Below, piece by piece: positions 34,338-49,000 of a stretch of 64,000 nt of DNA. The DNA is from Cyclina sinensis (lineage: Eukaryota > Mollusca > Bivalvia > Venerida > Veneridae): assembly GCA_012932295.1 (NCBI GenBank), contig JAAONU010000001.1, positions 2,232,001 through 2,296,000 on the forward strand. Reading direction: 5' to 3'. How positions within the stretch are numbered: position 1 is the first letter of the stretch; each line of letters begins with the position of its first letter. A program made the position numbers and the translations under genes. A model generated the notes under the pieces. That model did no database searches. It had not been told where the DNA came from and saw only the letters and a list, made by a program, of their open reading frames with translations.

Positions 34338-37300
34338 AGCTCGACTTTTTTATTAACTTTATATAACTTTATTATTAATAGGTGGATTCTCTTCATACTT
34401 GGGCACAACAACCCTTCAGACAAGATCTTCAAGAAAACCGGACTAAACTTGAACTTGACTCATAAATGACCTTCACCTTCAAGGTCAAATTATTTAATTT
34501 TGCTAAAACTGCCCATAACTTAATTATTAATAGGTGGATTGTCTTCATACTTGGACACAACAACCCTTTGGACAAGATCTTCAAGTGAACCTGACTCAAC
34601 TTGACCTTGACTCATAAATGACCTTCACCTTCAAGGTCAAATTATTTAATTTTGCTTAAATTGTCCATAACTTTAGTATTTATAGTTGGATTTGATTTAT
34701 ACTTAGACAAAACAACACAAATGACAAAAAGACATGTTGCATAACTCAGATATGACCATAACCTTAAAATGACCTTGACCGTCAAGGTCAGATGATTGAA
34801 TTTTGCTTAAATTGTCATAACTTTCTCATTTATCTATAGATTTGATTCATATTTGGACTAAACAACACTTATAACAAATCCGACATTATGATTATTTCAA
34901 GTTTGACCTTGACCTTTAAATGACCTTGAGAGTTAAGGTCAAATCATTGAATTTTGTTAAAACTGGCCATAATTTTGTTATTTATGGTTGGATTTGAATC
35001 AGACTTCTTCAAAACAACACTTATGACAAAGCCGACTGGATAAATTATTTTTGACCTTAACCTCAAAATTACCATGACCGTCAAGGTCAATTAATTAAAT
35101 TTTGCTTAAATTGTCATAACTTTGTTGTTTATGGTTGGTTTTGATTCATACTTGGACAGAACAATTATGACAAAACCCACATATTGAATAACTTAGGTAT
35201 GACCATAACCTAAAAATGACCTTGACTGTCAAGGTCAGATGATTGAATTTTGCTTAAATTGTCATACCTTTTTCTTTTATTTATGGATTTGATTCATACT
35301 TGGACAAAACACCACTAATGACAAATCCGAAATTTTGACTCTTTCAGATATGACCTTGACTCATAAATGACCTTCACCTTCAAGGTCAAATTATTAAATT
35401 TTGCTAAAATTGTCCATAAATTTTGTATTTATGGTTGGATTTGATTTATACTTGGACAAAACAACACTTATGACAAAACCCACATGTTGAATAATTCAGA
35501 TATGACAATAACCTTAAAATAACCTTGACCATCAAGGTCAGATGATTGAATTTTGCTTAAATTGTCATAACTTTCTCATTTATCTATAGATTTGATTCAT
35601 ATTTGGACTAAACAACACTAATGACAAATCCGACATTATGTTTATTTCAAGTTTGACCTTGACCTTTAAATGACCTTGACAGTCAAGATCAAATTATTGA
35701 ATTTTGCTACAATTTGCCATAACTTTGTCATTTATTGTTGGAATTGATTCATACTTTGACAAAACACCACTAATGACAAATCCGAAATTTTGACCCTTTC
35801 AGATATGTCCTTTACTCTTAAATGACCTTCACCTTCAAGGTTAAATTATTAAATTTTGCTAAAATTGTCCATAAATTTAGTATTTATGGTTGGATTTGAT
35901 TTATACTTGGACAAAACAACACTTATGACAAAACTCACATGTTGAATAATTCATATATGACCATAACCTTAAAATAACCTTGACCATCAAGGTCAGATGA
36001 TTGAATTTTGCTTAAATTGTCATAACTTTCTCATTTATTTATAGATTTGATTCATATTTGGACTATACAACACTAATGACAAATCCGACATTATGTTTAT
36101 TTCAAGTTTGACCTTGACCTTTAAATGACCTTGACAGTCAAGGTCAAATTATTGAATTTTGCTACAATTTGCCATAACTTTGTCATTTATTGTTGGAATT
36201 GATTCATACTTTGACAAAACAACCTTTGTGACAAAACCGACATGTTGAATAACTCAAGTGTGACCATGACCTTGACCGTCAAGGTCAGATGTTTGAATTT
36301 TTGCTTAAATTGTCATAACTTTGTCATTTATTGATGGATTTGATTTATACTTGGACAAATAATACTTTTGACCGACATTTTGATTTAAGTTTGACCTTGA
36401 CCTAAAAATGACCTTGACTAGCAAGATCAAATTATTGAATTTTGCTAAGATTGGTCATAACTGTGTAATTTATGGTTAGACTTGATTCATACTTGGACAA
36501 AACAACACTTTTGACAAAACTTACATGTTGAATAATTCAGGTATGACCTTTACCCTAAAATGACCTTGACAGTCAAGGTCCCATTATTGTATTTTGCTTA
36601 AATTGTCCTAACTGTTGTTTATTTATGGATTTGATTTATACTTTGATAAAACAACAAAACCAACATTTTAATTTATTATAAATATGACCTTGACATTTAG
36701 ATAACCTTGACATTTAAGGTCAATTTATTGAACTTGCTTAAAATAGCCAAATTTTTGTTATTTATGGTTTGATTTGATTTATAATGGGACAAAACAACAC
36801 TTATGACAAAACTGACACATTGAGTCATTCAGCTGTGACCTTGACCTTCAAATGACCCTGACCATCAAGGTCAAATTATTGGATTTTGTTAATATTGGCC
36901 ATTACATCATTTTTAGTTCTTTTTTATTAATACTTGGACAAAACAATGCTCATGACAAAACCTACTTGTTAAATTATTCAAAGGTGACCTCAACCTTAAA
37001 ATGACCTTTACAGTCAAGTTCGAATTATTGCATTTTGCTAAAATAGCCAAACTTTTGTTATTTATGGATGGATTTGATCTATACAGGGATAAAACAACAC
37101 TGAGAATAAAAGAAATGTGTTAAACAATTCAAGCATCACCTTGACCTTTAAATGACCTTGACATTACTTAACTTGGCTGTATCTTTGTTGTTAATGCATG
37201 TAGTGTCTTCATGCTTGGACATAACTACCTTTTAGACAATACCTACAGAGAAGGTTAAACTGAACTTGACCTTGACCTTGAAGGTCAAATTTCTGAATGT

Positions 37301-37451
37301 TGCTATAATTAGCCATAACTTTGTTATGTATAATTATATTTCCAAATGATGTTTCATTTGAAATCCCTTCACCACAATGTGCTTCCTTTGATGTGTTTAC
37401 CTTTGGAAATAGGAAAAAGTCGAGCGTGGCCCCCGCTTGCGGTGGCTCTTG
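34338..37451 (+). mobile_element. 3.1-kb Helentron-like element with a long minisatellite core
   Basis: Starts after TTTTT with AGCTCGACTTTTT. Near the end it has the perfect inverse AAAAAGTCGAGC (37418-37429), then a GC-rich hairpin (GCC-c-CCG-cttg-CGG-t-GGC) and TCTTG, followed by TTTT. The core is an array of roughly 19 units of about 110-170 bp ('catacttggacaaaacaac', 'acttatgacaaa', TGACCTTGAC..GTCAAGGTCA, 'attgaattttgctaaa'). The flanks rejoin precisely as one unit of the host repeat ('ggctacagaccactattttt' + 'cgcatagttatggcccc'). Confidence 0.75.
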
Positions 37452-37740
37452 TTTTCGCATAGTTATGGCCCCTCGCCATCTTCAATTTGCAAAAAAAAAA
37501 AGACAGTTTCTGGATGATAACTGCTTAAAATGAGGCAATAAACTGAAACAAGTTTTGGTAAACGTAAAATCATAAAATAAGGTCCAGTTTAAATTTGGCT
37601 ACACACCTTTAATTTTTCATAAAGTTATGGCCTCTTCCATTTAAAAAACAAAACACGGTTTATGAGTAATAATGATAAATGTTAGACTTCAATAATTTTG
37701 GTACTGATGGAACATCATGATATATCGATCAAGTTCGACT
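37452..37740 (+). repeat. Tandem repeat of ~175-bp units, right part
   Basis: Resumes the 33690-34337 array mid-unit, with about one and a half further units, then decays. Confidence 0.65.
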
Positions 37741-40089
37741 TTGCCTGAAAATGACATCAATCAATAGTTCGAGTGTTACAATCCATACACTGGAGGAAAT
37801 GTTTTCATAATTTCTAATGCGAGTGTGAATCTCATAAAAACTTTTTTAATCACTTTAAATTTACACAGAATGGCAGAAGTTGAGTTCAATGATAATTAAT
37901 GAACTTTCATACATTACCTTAAATGTTTGTACAGTACTGTACATTACCTTACGTATTTGTTTTCTCATCCAAATCTTCCAGTACATAAAATTGAACACAC
38001 TACGTTCTCACTATGGTGCCAAACTTCATGAATCCAGTGTCTTACTTCAATAAAATCTTCCTCCAATATATATATATATTTGGAATGTGCTTCTTTCTCA
38101 TTTCTCCAATTTAGTTGCCATTTTTGTGTGCTGCACAAAATACCATTTGCATTCATTATTCTCTGTCATCCACCATTTATGAACACTTATTTTAGTGTGC
38201 TGCACAAAGGCATTCTCCATTTCCATTTATATGGTCTTATTTTCCATTCAGCATTGAGTGCAGGATGACTAAAGCCACAATAATTTTCAGGTGACCATTA
38301 ATACAGGTTTTACTGTATTTTTAATCTTGTTTTGCCCATGAATTGACAGATTTGAATTAAAGCTTTGAAATTTCACATATTAATTAATAACTCCTAACCT
38401 ACTTCAATATCAATGTTTCAGTCACTGCCTTGAACAAGTGCAGTAAAACCATACTGGATACTTTAAATTTCTGTTTTGTTGATGCAAACTTGTTACTAGA
38501 CTAAACATTCACATAACCATATAATAACTTAACTCATTCTCCAATTATAAAACTAGGGTCTTGCACAGACTTTTAAGGTGAAATCAATTTCTACACCTTG
38601 AAATATAACAATTTTAATACATCCTCTATGTGGCCTTTGTTTTCTAGTGGTTGCCAGATTTCTGTGACAAGGTGGTATTTTGGGGATAATAATCAACTTC
38701 ATTGATAACTCTAGTTGAAAAGAAGTGGGCATTATAGTGGGGCATTCCAAACACTTATATTACCCTTAATTAGGTTAATGCCTCAATAAGTTGGTTGTTT
38801 TGAGCAAGTGGGTCAATGATCTATCTGGTCTTTGAAACAGGCTTTCCGCTGAAAATTTGAGATGTAATTGGGAAGTTGTGTAATGAAACAGAGCTGGGTA
38901 AACAACCATTGAACCGATTTATTTCTGCAACGCTTTTGCAGCATACTGAACAGTAACATTAGTATTATGTCATTTATGTTCTTGATCATATTTCTGGTAA
39001 AGAAACAACTGAACAATCTATACTCAGTAAAAATATATTGCACAGTTTAATAGTAAAATATAAAACAAATTTACAAATATCTACTTTCATACAAAAAAGA
39101 TTGAACATACTTTTTGAGTTTTCTTTTTTCATTATGATTTTATTTTATTATTATTTAACTTTTTCATTACACCCATTAAGTGAAAAAAAAAGAGTATTTG
39201 AAAAAAACATCCTTTAGCCTTGTCACCCATATACACTCCTTTTAGGTGGCAAATCAGTGGTTCAGTGGTAACATGCTGGCCTGGTAATCCAGGAGTAGGA
39301 AGCTGATTCCCTGCTTCCCCACTAACACAACTCATTGTCTTTCTGATGAGATGTTAAACTAAGGTCCCATGTCTTGTATGAATGCTATACACTGAGAATA
39401 TAGAAGAACCAGGAGTGTCTCTGGAATGAGATGCTTTCTATATCTTGCACTATACCCACAACATAAAATTACAAAACTCTTAAGGGGGTGTTGGTCATAG
39501 TGAGAAAATGGTATGGACAACAGATAAACTCAGAAAGTCTTCAACAGCATATTTAGGTAGAAACCAGCTGAGCAAAGTTTTTTTAACATGGCCACTTAAT
39601 TCAAATCAAACAACTTAAAATTTGAAAGAATCAAAATCTTCATTTAAGAACAAACAATGTCTGCTATTAGACATACACTGGTATGACCATTTCATGATTG
39701 GTCTTTTAACTTTTCTGTAACTTCCTCTAAGTATCTCGGCTGAGGTTATGCTGCAGACTCTTGGCTATTTTTTGTTTAATCTTAAAGCCATACTGCAAAA
39801 CTGTAAGAGGAAATTAAAATAAAAATGCCTTTTAAGGCCACAGTTAACAGTTTCTTGAGACTCAAGAACTTTCATCATTACAAAGTACACATTGACACAA
39901 ACACACAACTGTTAGATAACACATACTAACAGTAAGCTTGAGATTTTTCTGCTCCCAAGTATGTTTTAGGAACAATGGCTGTTCCATGGTACACTGGCAG
40001 AAAACCCAATTTTGCCATTTAAATGTGTACATGACTGTCCTCCTGGATAACAAAAAGAAGTTAACATAAGTCCATGAAAACACAGTCAA
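37741..40089. other. Intergenic and NPRL3 3' flank; one SINE
   Basis: A 'tatata' run at 38068-38082 lies beside a short duplicated 'gtgctgcacaaa' motif (38129, 38199). A family B SINE lies at 39245-39480. The 3' UTR of NPRL3 must occupy the upper end; its poly(A) site was not placed. Confidence 0.4.
39245..39480 (+). repeat. tRNA-derived SINE, family B, copy 1
   Basis: tRNA-like head (CAGTGGTTCAGTGGTAACATG near 39252; B-box-like region near 39300). It is followed by a conserved body including TCTTTCTGATGAGATGTTAA, 'aagaaccaggagtgtctctgg' and 'atcttgcactatac'. The inverse copy at 46430-46650 matches across the whole body. Confidence 0.75.
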
Positions 40090-43000
40090 TCAAGTCGCTG
40101 GATCTTCATATGTACACAGTATAAGAACGTCTCTGAATTTCTCTACGAGTGTGAGAAGTTGTGAGCGGCGAAGATTCTCAAAATACATTATCTCCTCGAT
40201 GTGGCTGGTCCCTCCAAAATATGGGAATAATCTGAAATCCCATCAGAATTAAAAACAATCTGTATCTTATCTTAATTGTATTGAATGATTGAAACCTCTG
40301 AATCTATCTGACAATTACCCAGGCTTGTCATTCTGTACAGTATGTATGCAATGAACTGTCACACTCCAGTTCTAGAGATGAAAACTGAACTATTTAAATT
40401 ATCAAAGTTCAATAGAATAAGTATAAAAGAAGAATTTCTTGAATTTGTACCTGTATTTAATCTAGCCTAATATTTCACTTACTGTTAACCAAAGACATAA
40501 TTAAAAGAAGGAAAACAGACAGTTTGGCTCAATCTGACCTGTAATAATTTTGCAGTATTCAGGAACAAAAACAATTAGAATCATTTTGTATACTTAACTT
40601 GTTTTAACTTGCTTTACCACAATCTGAAATCCTCGAGAGAAAACAGCTCAATTAAATACTGGTATGTTTAGATTTCTGCATAAATAAACTAAGAATGTAT
40701 AAAAAAAAAAAAGAGTTAAAATTGACTTGAAAAGCCAGAATTCCAAACAAACCTTGCAAACATTCTGAGGTCATCCAAGTTCTTAGCAGCAGGTACATTC
40801 AAAATACAATCTTTTTCTTCCTGTGTGAGGTTGGAAAAGACTGACTCCTGCATTATCCAGTAAGCTTTACCCTCCTCCGTGGCTAGAGAGCTCTCCGTGG
40901 TGAACTCTGAAGATGGACTTTTAGACAGCTGGGCTACAAGCATGCCAGGAGTACTGAGTGATATGCTCTCATCGCTCGTTACTATAGAAATAGAAGAGAT
41001 TTTAAAAACGTTAAAAAGATACCTTATTTGGTCAAGACTGATATTTAAACCCTTTTCAATTGCTTTATTCAGGTATGTCATGTCTTTACGACTTCAGCTA
41101 CTTAACGAAATGTTACTAGTCTACAACTTTTACAAGGACTGCTATGACCAATTCTACAACAATTCTCCGCATGCTTTTAGTGAAATGTTTAAACATTTTT
41201 AATCTGAACATTATTTGATGATATCCATTTTTACAGCCAGAAACCCTATTTACCATAAAACTGTTAATTTGTTAAACAAACAAAGTAATTTTGGTACCAA
41301 GAACCCACCTGAGGCAGCATCTGAGAAACTAGGAGATCGCTGTAAGCCTCCATCTAATATATTCCACTCATCTGTCATAATCTGCACCTTTGCCATCTCA
41401 TCAGAAATTTTGTGCTTCCTTTGACGTACAGGTGGAACAAAAAATATATACTGGTGCAGTTGGATTAACAGATGGCGCTGTATCATCCATACAACCATTC
41501 GGACTTTCAAATCCTACAAAGTTATGTCAACTGAAGAGTTTGATGTAAAATAGCAACTGAATATACTCAACATAGTACTTAAATTATTCTTTTAATACTC
41601 ACAGCTCCAAAAGAATAAGTTTATTTTTAATATTTTTAAGTGTAAACATTTGATTATATATTAACAATGAACTGTAGATAAACATATGCACAAATATAAA
41701 GAACAGAATTCATTTATTACAGATTGATTCTCAAACTTTTTGTGCTGTTTTGTAACTGTATATATCTGCACATTTGACAGAGGCTCATAGGGAAGACTGG
41801 GCATGCCCAACTGTGTTGCCTCTTTAAATAAAGACTTTATTATTATTCTTCTTATTATTATTATAAATACAACTGTTATGGTATATAAGCATAGAAAATT
41901 TTCAACTTAAAATGTATTTTAAGAACTGAATACACTGACAAAATTGATTTTCAAAAGCTAGAATATTTTGCCATTGAAACATTTGAATATTACACCAACC
42001 CTAGTCCTGGTAGTCTGTCTGCTACTGGATACTGATGGCATATTATAAATTTTCAAATGAAAAAAGGTGAAAATGGGTGCCTGAACGGCTTGTAAATGAG
42101 ACTACACTAAACTCCTTTTATGCCGAGGGTGCAGACTGTGAACGTATATGACATTGTATATTTCCAACAATACTGATCCCAATGAACAAGCATAATCTCA
42201 CCTCAAGACTCACACTGATATGTATGTACTTACAGTGTTTCCAGGGTGATTGACAGCAGTCTGGGTCTGTCTAAGTTGCATGGGGAAAGAGAACTCAGCC
42301 AGTTCTACAGGTAAAGACCTACCAGGGAACTGCTGCGTAAAATCTTCTACCAACTTGGAAGACCTGAAAAGGTTTTATAAAAAATACTGGTTTTGTATAG
42401 AGCTATTGTTAGAACCTGCATTCTAATTATGTTTCTTCAAATGTATGTTGTTAAACAGAATGTTAACATTGTGCTTCATCAAGTGAACAGAATATAGTAA
42501 TCCCTAAACATCTGTATCAAGATGGGTATTAAGAATCTGGTCCAAAAGGATACAGATTTTAATAGTGCATTATTATATTTCCATGTAACATTTCAGAGAA
42601 ACATTTTAGAATATTACTGGTATTTTGAATTACAATGTAAAAGCACTATATACATGTAGCATGCTTCTTCTGACCTTTAGACCAGATAAACTGATGTAAT
42701 AACTTTTACACTATGGCATAAAATAGATTTAGAGAATATTAAATGAGAGGTCATGTAATACGAGATTTATTGCACAAGTTATTTGAAATTGATAAAAATG
42801 AGACTCTGCCGAGCTTTTATCATTTTCTAATAATGGTTGTTATAAACACACTACTACATGACCATATATATAATATTCTATTTATCTCATAGAAGTATTG
42901 TAAGTAAATGGTGACAGAAATGCGCAGAAACTGTTTGTTTTGTCCATATACCCTTGAACATCATAAGTGTATTGTTAATGACACCAAAGTGTTATTACAC

Positions 43001-46000
43001 TAGTGTTATATCAACAAGAGCTGTCGTTGTAAACAGACATATGCCCCCGACACCCAATTTTTAGATAGAAGGCATTTGAAGTCAAAAGAGTAAACTTGAC
43101 CTCAGTACATCTCATCTAGTGGCCTATGCAAATGCAAAGACTTTATGTTTACAAAGAAACTGACTGGACACGACCATTGTAACCGTATTATATTTCTTGA
43201 GTGAACTCTGGTAAAATTCCATTGCGTTACGCTCTGCTACACTGGTCAGCATTTCTTATACACTGTAGATTTCCCGCCAATGCTCAGTCCTCTTTATTAA
43301 AGTTGCATTGAAAACACACTTGTGTTCTTAGCTTCTTTATATCCCCACATTTGTGGTATAGGGACCAAACATATGAATATTATTGGAATACGAATATTAC
43401 TGGAACAATATTCAAATCACAAATATATTACAACCATCACTGCATTATCATGAAATATATTTGAAGCCTAAGTGTGACCTTGACCTTTGAACTACAGACC
43501 CAGGCCTTGCGCATGACAAGTCGTCATAATGTGACACACATTTATGCCAAGTTATTTTAAAATCCAATAGTGAATGACAAAGATATAGACCGGACATGAC
43601 CATCACTGCATTATCTCAAAAATGATCTTTGAAGCCTAAGTGTGACCTTGACCTTTGAGCTAGAGACCAGGTCTTGCGCATGACACGTCGTCTAATTTTG
43701 CCACACATTTATGCCAAGTTGTTTTAAAATCCAAATGTGTATGACAAAGATACAGACAGGACACGACCATCACTGCATTATCTCAAAAATGACCTTTGAA
43801 GCGTAAGTGTGACCTTGACCTTTGAGCTAGAGACCCAGGTCTTGCACATGAGATGTCGTCTAATTGTGCCACACATTTACGCCAAGTTATTTTAAAATCC
43901 AATAGTGAATGACAAAGATACAGACCATACACGACCATCACTGCATTATCTCAAAAATGACTTTTGAAGCCTAAGTGTGACCTTGACCTTTGAGCTAGAG
44001 ACCAAGTCTTGCGCAGGACACGTCGTCATAATGTGACACACATTTATGCCAAGTTATTTTAAAATCCAAATGTGAATGACAAAGATACAGACCGGACACG
44101 ACCATCACTGCATTATCTCAAAAATGATCTTTGAAGCGTAAGTGTGACCTTGACCTTTGAGCTAGAGACCCAGGTCTTGCACATGAGATGTCGTCTAATT
44201 GTGCCACACATTTAAGCCAAGTTATTTTAAAATCCACCTTATAATAACAAAGTTATTGACAAGAAAAATGTGGATGGACAGAAGGACAGACGGTTCAAAA
44301 ACTATATGCCTCCCTTCGGCGGCATAAAAATATAAGACGGCTTTATTACATGCCCATGACATTGTCTATGATATAAAAAATTTTATTACAATGCATTTAC
44401 CCCTACAGCTCTTACTACGCAGTTATCATGTACATGTACTAAACAACATCATATCTCATATCATATCGCATCAACAACAATATATCCCTGTAACATCAAG
44501 TTTCAATACAGTATCTACTGCATCTTAACAACTATCAGTTTAATACATGTATATCACTCATTCAAATAATAATGGCTGAATACTGACCCTCTTAACTTTG
44601 TAATAATTTGACTGTAAAGAATTTTTATCATATCTTAAAATCAATTAAGAGAACAAGAAGCACCGCAATGTGACGAAAACCAGGTTTTCAACTATTAAGT
44701 ATTGATGTGACAGGAATTAGGAAGTAATATGGCAGTGAAGTAAAAATGGTGCTGTTATTTTGGTACCAACACAGAAAGTTGGTTTCAATAGTTCAAAATA
44801 AAAATAAATCAGATACCTGAGTAGCAATGCCAGGCTGTATTTTCATGTAAGCTACACACATGCCAAGTTGAGTATCAATAGGTCAAAGTGTGCTGAAGTT
44901 ATTGAGTAGAAGCTGAAAATTCTATTGTAAGCAAGTGACCTTGATCACAGACACCTGGGTAGCAATCCCAAGCTGCCTCTTAATATAAGCTACCCATATA
45001 CCAAGTTTAGCATCAATAGACCAAAGATAACTAAAGTTATTGAGCAGAAACTGAATTTCTATTTTTAGCAACAGTGACCTTGACCTTGATCACAGACATC
45101 TGGGTAGCAATCTTAAGCTGCCTCTTGATATAAGCTACCCATACACCAAGTTTGGGGTCAATAGGTCAAAGCAAACTCAAGTATTTGAGCGGAAGCTGAA
45201 TTTCTATTTTTAGCAACAGTGACCTTGACCTTGACCACAGACACCTGGGTAGCAATCCCAAGCTGCCCCTTGATATAAGCTACCCAAACACCAATATTGG
45301 GGTCAATAAGTCAAAGCAAACTCAAGTTATTGAGCAGAAACTGAATTTCTATTTTTAGCAACAGTGACCTTGACCACAGACACCTGGGTAGCAATCCCAA
45401 GCTGCCCCTTGATATAAGCTACCCATACACCAAGTTTGGGGTCAATAGGTCAAAGCAAACTCAAGTTATTGAGCGGAAACTGAATTTCTATTTTTAGCAA
45501 CAGTGACCTTGACCTTGATCACAGACACCTGGGTAGCAATCCCATGCTGCCTCTTGATATAAGCTACCCATACACCAAGTTTGTCGTCAATAGGCCTAAG
45601 TTAACACAAGTTATTGAGCGGAAACCAAAAGTTGACGCCCGCCCGCCGACTTCAGCATTTCAATAACCAGTTTTCGTTGAAAACCTGGTTAAAAACAGAC
45701 TTTGATTTCAGATAAAATCTGGAGACACTTACATATGTGTGTTTGCTGTAGGTGACAGTACATAAATATTTGTCTCACAAAGAGGGTAGATTATAACAGC
45801 TTTTGCCCAGTAGACAAGATGACAAACAAGTTGAAAAACCTGTAATGAAATGTACACACTGAAATATACAGAAGTGTTAAGACAGAAGTGTTCTTATTAA
45901 TAATTAGCCAATCTTTTTTTTTAATGAGAAGCCAAATATCTTTCCTAGTTCATATATCTAACTTGACACACATTTCAAACTCATTTCTCATACACACAAC

Positions 46001-49000
46001 TAAGAAACTGAAAACATAAAATATGATTAATTGAAAACTGTTTAACATCTAAGAAGCAAAGTTTTAGTGATACCTGTGTAAACTTTTTCCAGGAAGCTTT
46101 CACATACTTGGTCTAGCAGTAGTAGTAATTTAGTCAGAGTACCCTAATACTAGTATTCAAACATACTGTTTACCTGTAACAAACTTAGGTCTGCTTCCAG
46201 GGCAAGGGTCTGTAAACTTCTGAGGGGATTAGCAACCTGGATTAGTCTACTTAGTGCAGGCGTACAATCTACAGGCAAAGATTCCAGCAATACATTGTCT
46301 GGTTGCAGTAATAATATACCATGATACGGCCTGAAAGAGAAATAAGAACAACCAAGACATAGTAAAACAATCTTCAGAAACTGCTCGTATCATTATTGCC
46401 CATATGACCGACACACCCTGAAGAGATCAGATATTTTATGTTGTGAGTATAATGCAAGATACAGAAAGCATCCCATTCCAGAGACACCCCTGGTTCTTTT
46501 GCATGCTCATTGTACAGCACTGATATATGGAGCCTCAGTTTAATGTCTCATCCGAAAGACAATTAGTAATGTTAGTGCAGGAGTTGGGAATCGATCTCGT
46601 GACCCTTAGATTACCAGTCCAGTGGATTACCACTGGACCACTGACCTGCTCCTATATCATTATGAACGTTCAAGTGCTGTAATTTATAGGTAAGGCATGA
46701 AGCCTACCATTGAATGTATCTCAGATCTTAACTTTAACAGATTCCCTGGTAAAATAAACTTCACTACTTTGGCAATAAGTGAAATATTTTAAAACTGAGA
46801 TTTGACTTTCATTTATGCCACTGGTTGTGGGTTCAGAAAATTTTTAATCTTTAAAAAGATACCACTATTCTGAGATGATTGCAATCACTTTATTCACACT
46901 TTTTCATTTTACATCCATTGGGATATAAGAAATTCTTGCAATTTACATTAATCCTGTTCATTGACTGCTTCTTGGACTGAAACCAGTACTACTGAAGGTG
47001 CTCACCACTTCTGGATTAAAATCAATGATCTCCAGATCAGGAAGGGCATTGTACGTTTTATCCACTGTCCTCCACAAAAGATAACAATAAAAGGAGAGAA
47101 ATGACACTTACTCTTGGAGCATCAAACAATGCAAATATTCTGCATCTATCTGATCTTTCTTTTTTTTTTACCTTTTTGGTACCCATTATAAACCAACCTT
47201 GAAAACATGATGAATATTCTTAGAAATTTAACCTAAAACTTTCTGTCTGGATGTTCAAGTGGTTTACTATTACATACTGTATAAAAGAATGAATTGAATA
47301 TGAAAGAGTTGCACTACCTACCTTAAAGATTTAAGATTCTTCTGTATGGATTCAGGCTGCAACAATCGGGAATACAAAACAACACTGTCATTACATACGT
47401 GTAGATAACACAGAAGATAAGTTTTCAGGTAAAAGTTACATCCAGATATATTTCACTACGTGAGCACTGAACAGATATTATCACAAGTGGCAAAGCAAGA
47501 AGAGAAATACTGCAGTAAATTCTTTTGGTGTTCACAAGTTCAGTAACTGAACTTTCACCAACTCTAAAAATTATTCCACAGTAAAATATCAGTTACTTTA
47601 AAATGCACCAGAGAAAATGGTTAAAATACTGATGTGTAGGAGTATTTTATAAAAGTTGAGTCAGTTTATTTTTTATTTGCAAGAGAAAATGAGTCAGTCT
47701 ACATAATTAGTTACAGTTACAAAGAAACAGTATTATGTACAAAAAAATAATTGATTTCAATCAATTACAAGAATATTTGTGACACCAGCTGATGCTTTCC
47801 AACACTGCTTTGACAAAGCTAGAAAATATTGCCAAGTAAAAGTGAATGGAAACAAACTGGGGTAATTCAAATGTTATAAAATAATGTTTACATAGCTGAT
47901 GGATATCCATGCCAGCTTAACATATTATAATAAATCATCACGCATGACCTATAAGTGTGACCTTGACCTTTGAGCTACTGACCTGGGTCATGTGCACAGC
48001 AGATAGAGTCAAACATTTATGTCAAGTAATTTTAAAATCCCTCCAACTAAGGCCAACTTACAGCATGGATAAGCAAAAGTGTGATGGAACGGCAAAAAGA
48101 CAGACAAACAATTTAGTGACTATAATTATGCTGCCCCAAATGTTCAGGGAGCATTAAAGTAACAAGAGCAGAATGACACTGCCGTCCCATCAGAAATCCC
48201 CATGATCAATAAGGAATACTGACAAAGCAAGGTAAGCCAACCCCAAACAATCCAGGCACTATACTTATCTTGCCAAAATATCCTGGGTTGTTTGAAGATA
48301 TTTTAGAGTTATTGACTGCAAACAGTTTTCAAAGTGCTGGTTTCTGTAATTTGACCCTGTAGGCCCCAAAAAATTGAAGTTTGAAAGTCATGGTCCATCT
48401 CCACATGGAACATGTATATGTATAACTATCTAAATATTTACTTTTTCCTAAAATGTTCAACAAACATCTAGAAATCTGCAAATAACTTGTAACTGGATAA
48501 CATCTCTTGACAAAATATGCCTAGGTCTGGTACCTGTTTCTTGAATGACCTATATCCAGCCTGCAGACTGTGAAGTTTATGTGGTAGGCAGAAGTTAATC
48601 TCAATCCAGTTGTTAATATAAAGATGTGCTACCCCATGGCTATTCAAACTGAAAAAACATGCAATTGAAACTTGTATCATTTATTCAACCAATTTTTTAA
48701 TAAAATTATGCAAAACTGTGATATTGGCTAGCATCATTTTTATAGAACACTTCAGCCTCAAATCTTTCAAATTTATATCAACTACTCTTGAATTTCTTCT
48801 GTGGTTCTGGTAAGTTCTCTCACTACTTTGACAAACAACAGTAATATCTGGTCAAATTTACCATGCAAGATTCAAACCCTTCACTGTGATAAATGGGTAT
48901 GATGCAACAGCACTACATAACAGTGCTTCCTTTCATAAATCAAATGATAGGCCTCTGTGAGCTTGACATTTGATCCTGTGAGCCAGAAAATAATTGTGTT

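Noticed and set aside
16680..37740. CRISPR-like or coding tandem-repeat arrays
   Set aside because: Units of roughly 110-175 bp diverge, show no constant short repeat with unique spacers, and lie inside animal mobile elements.
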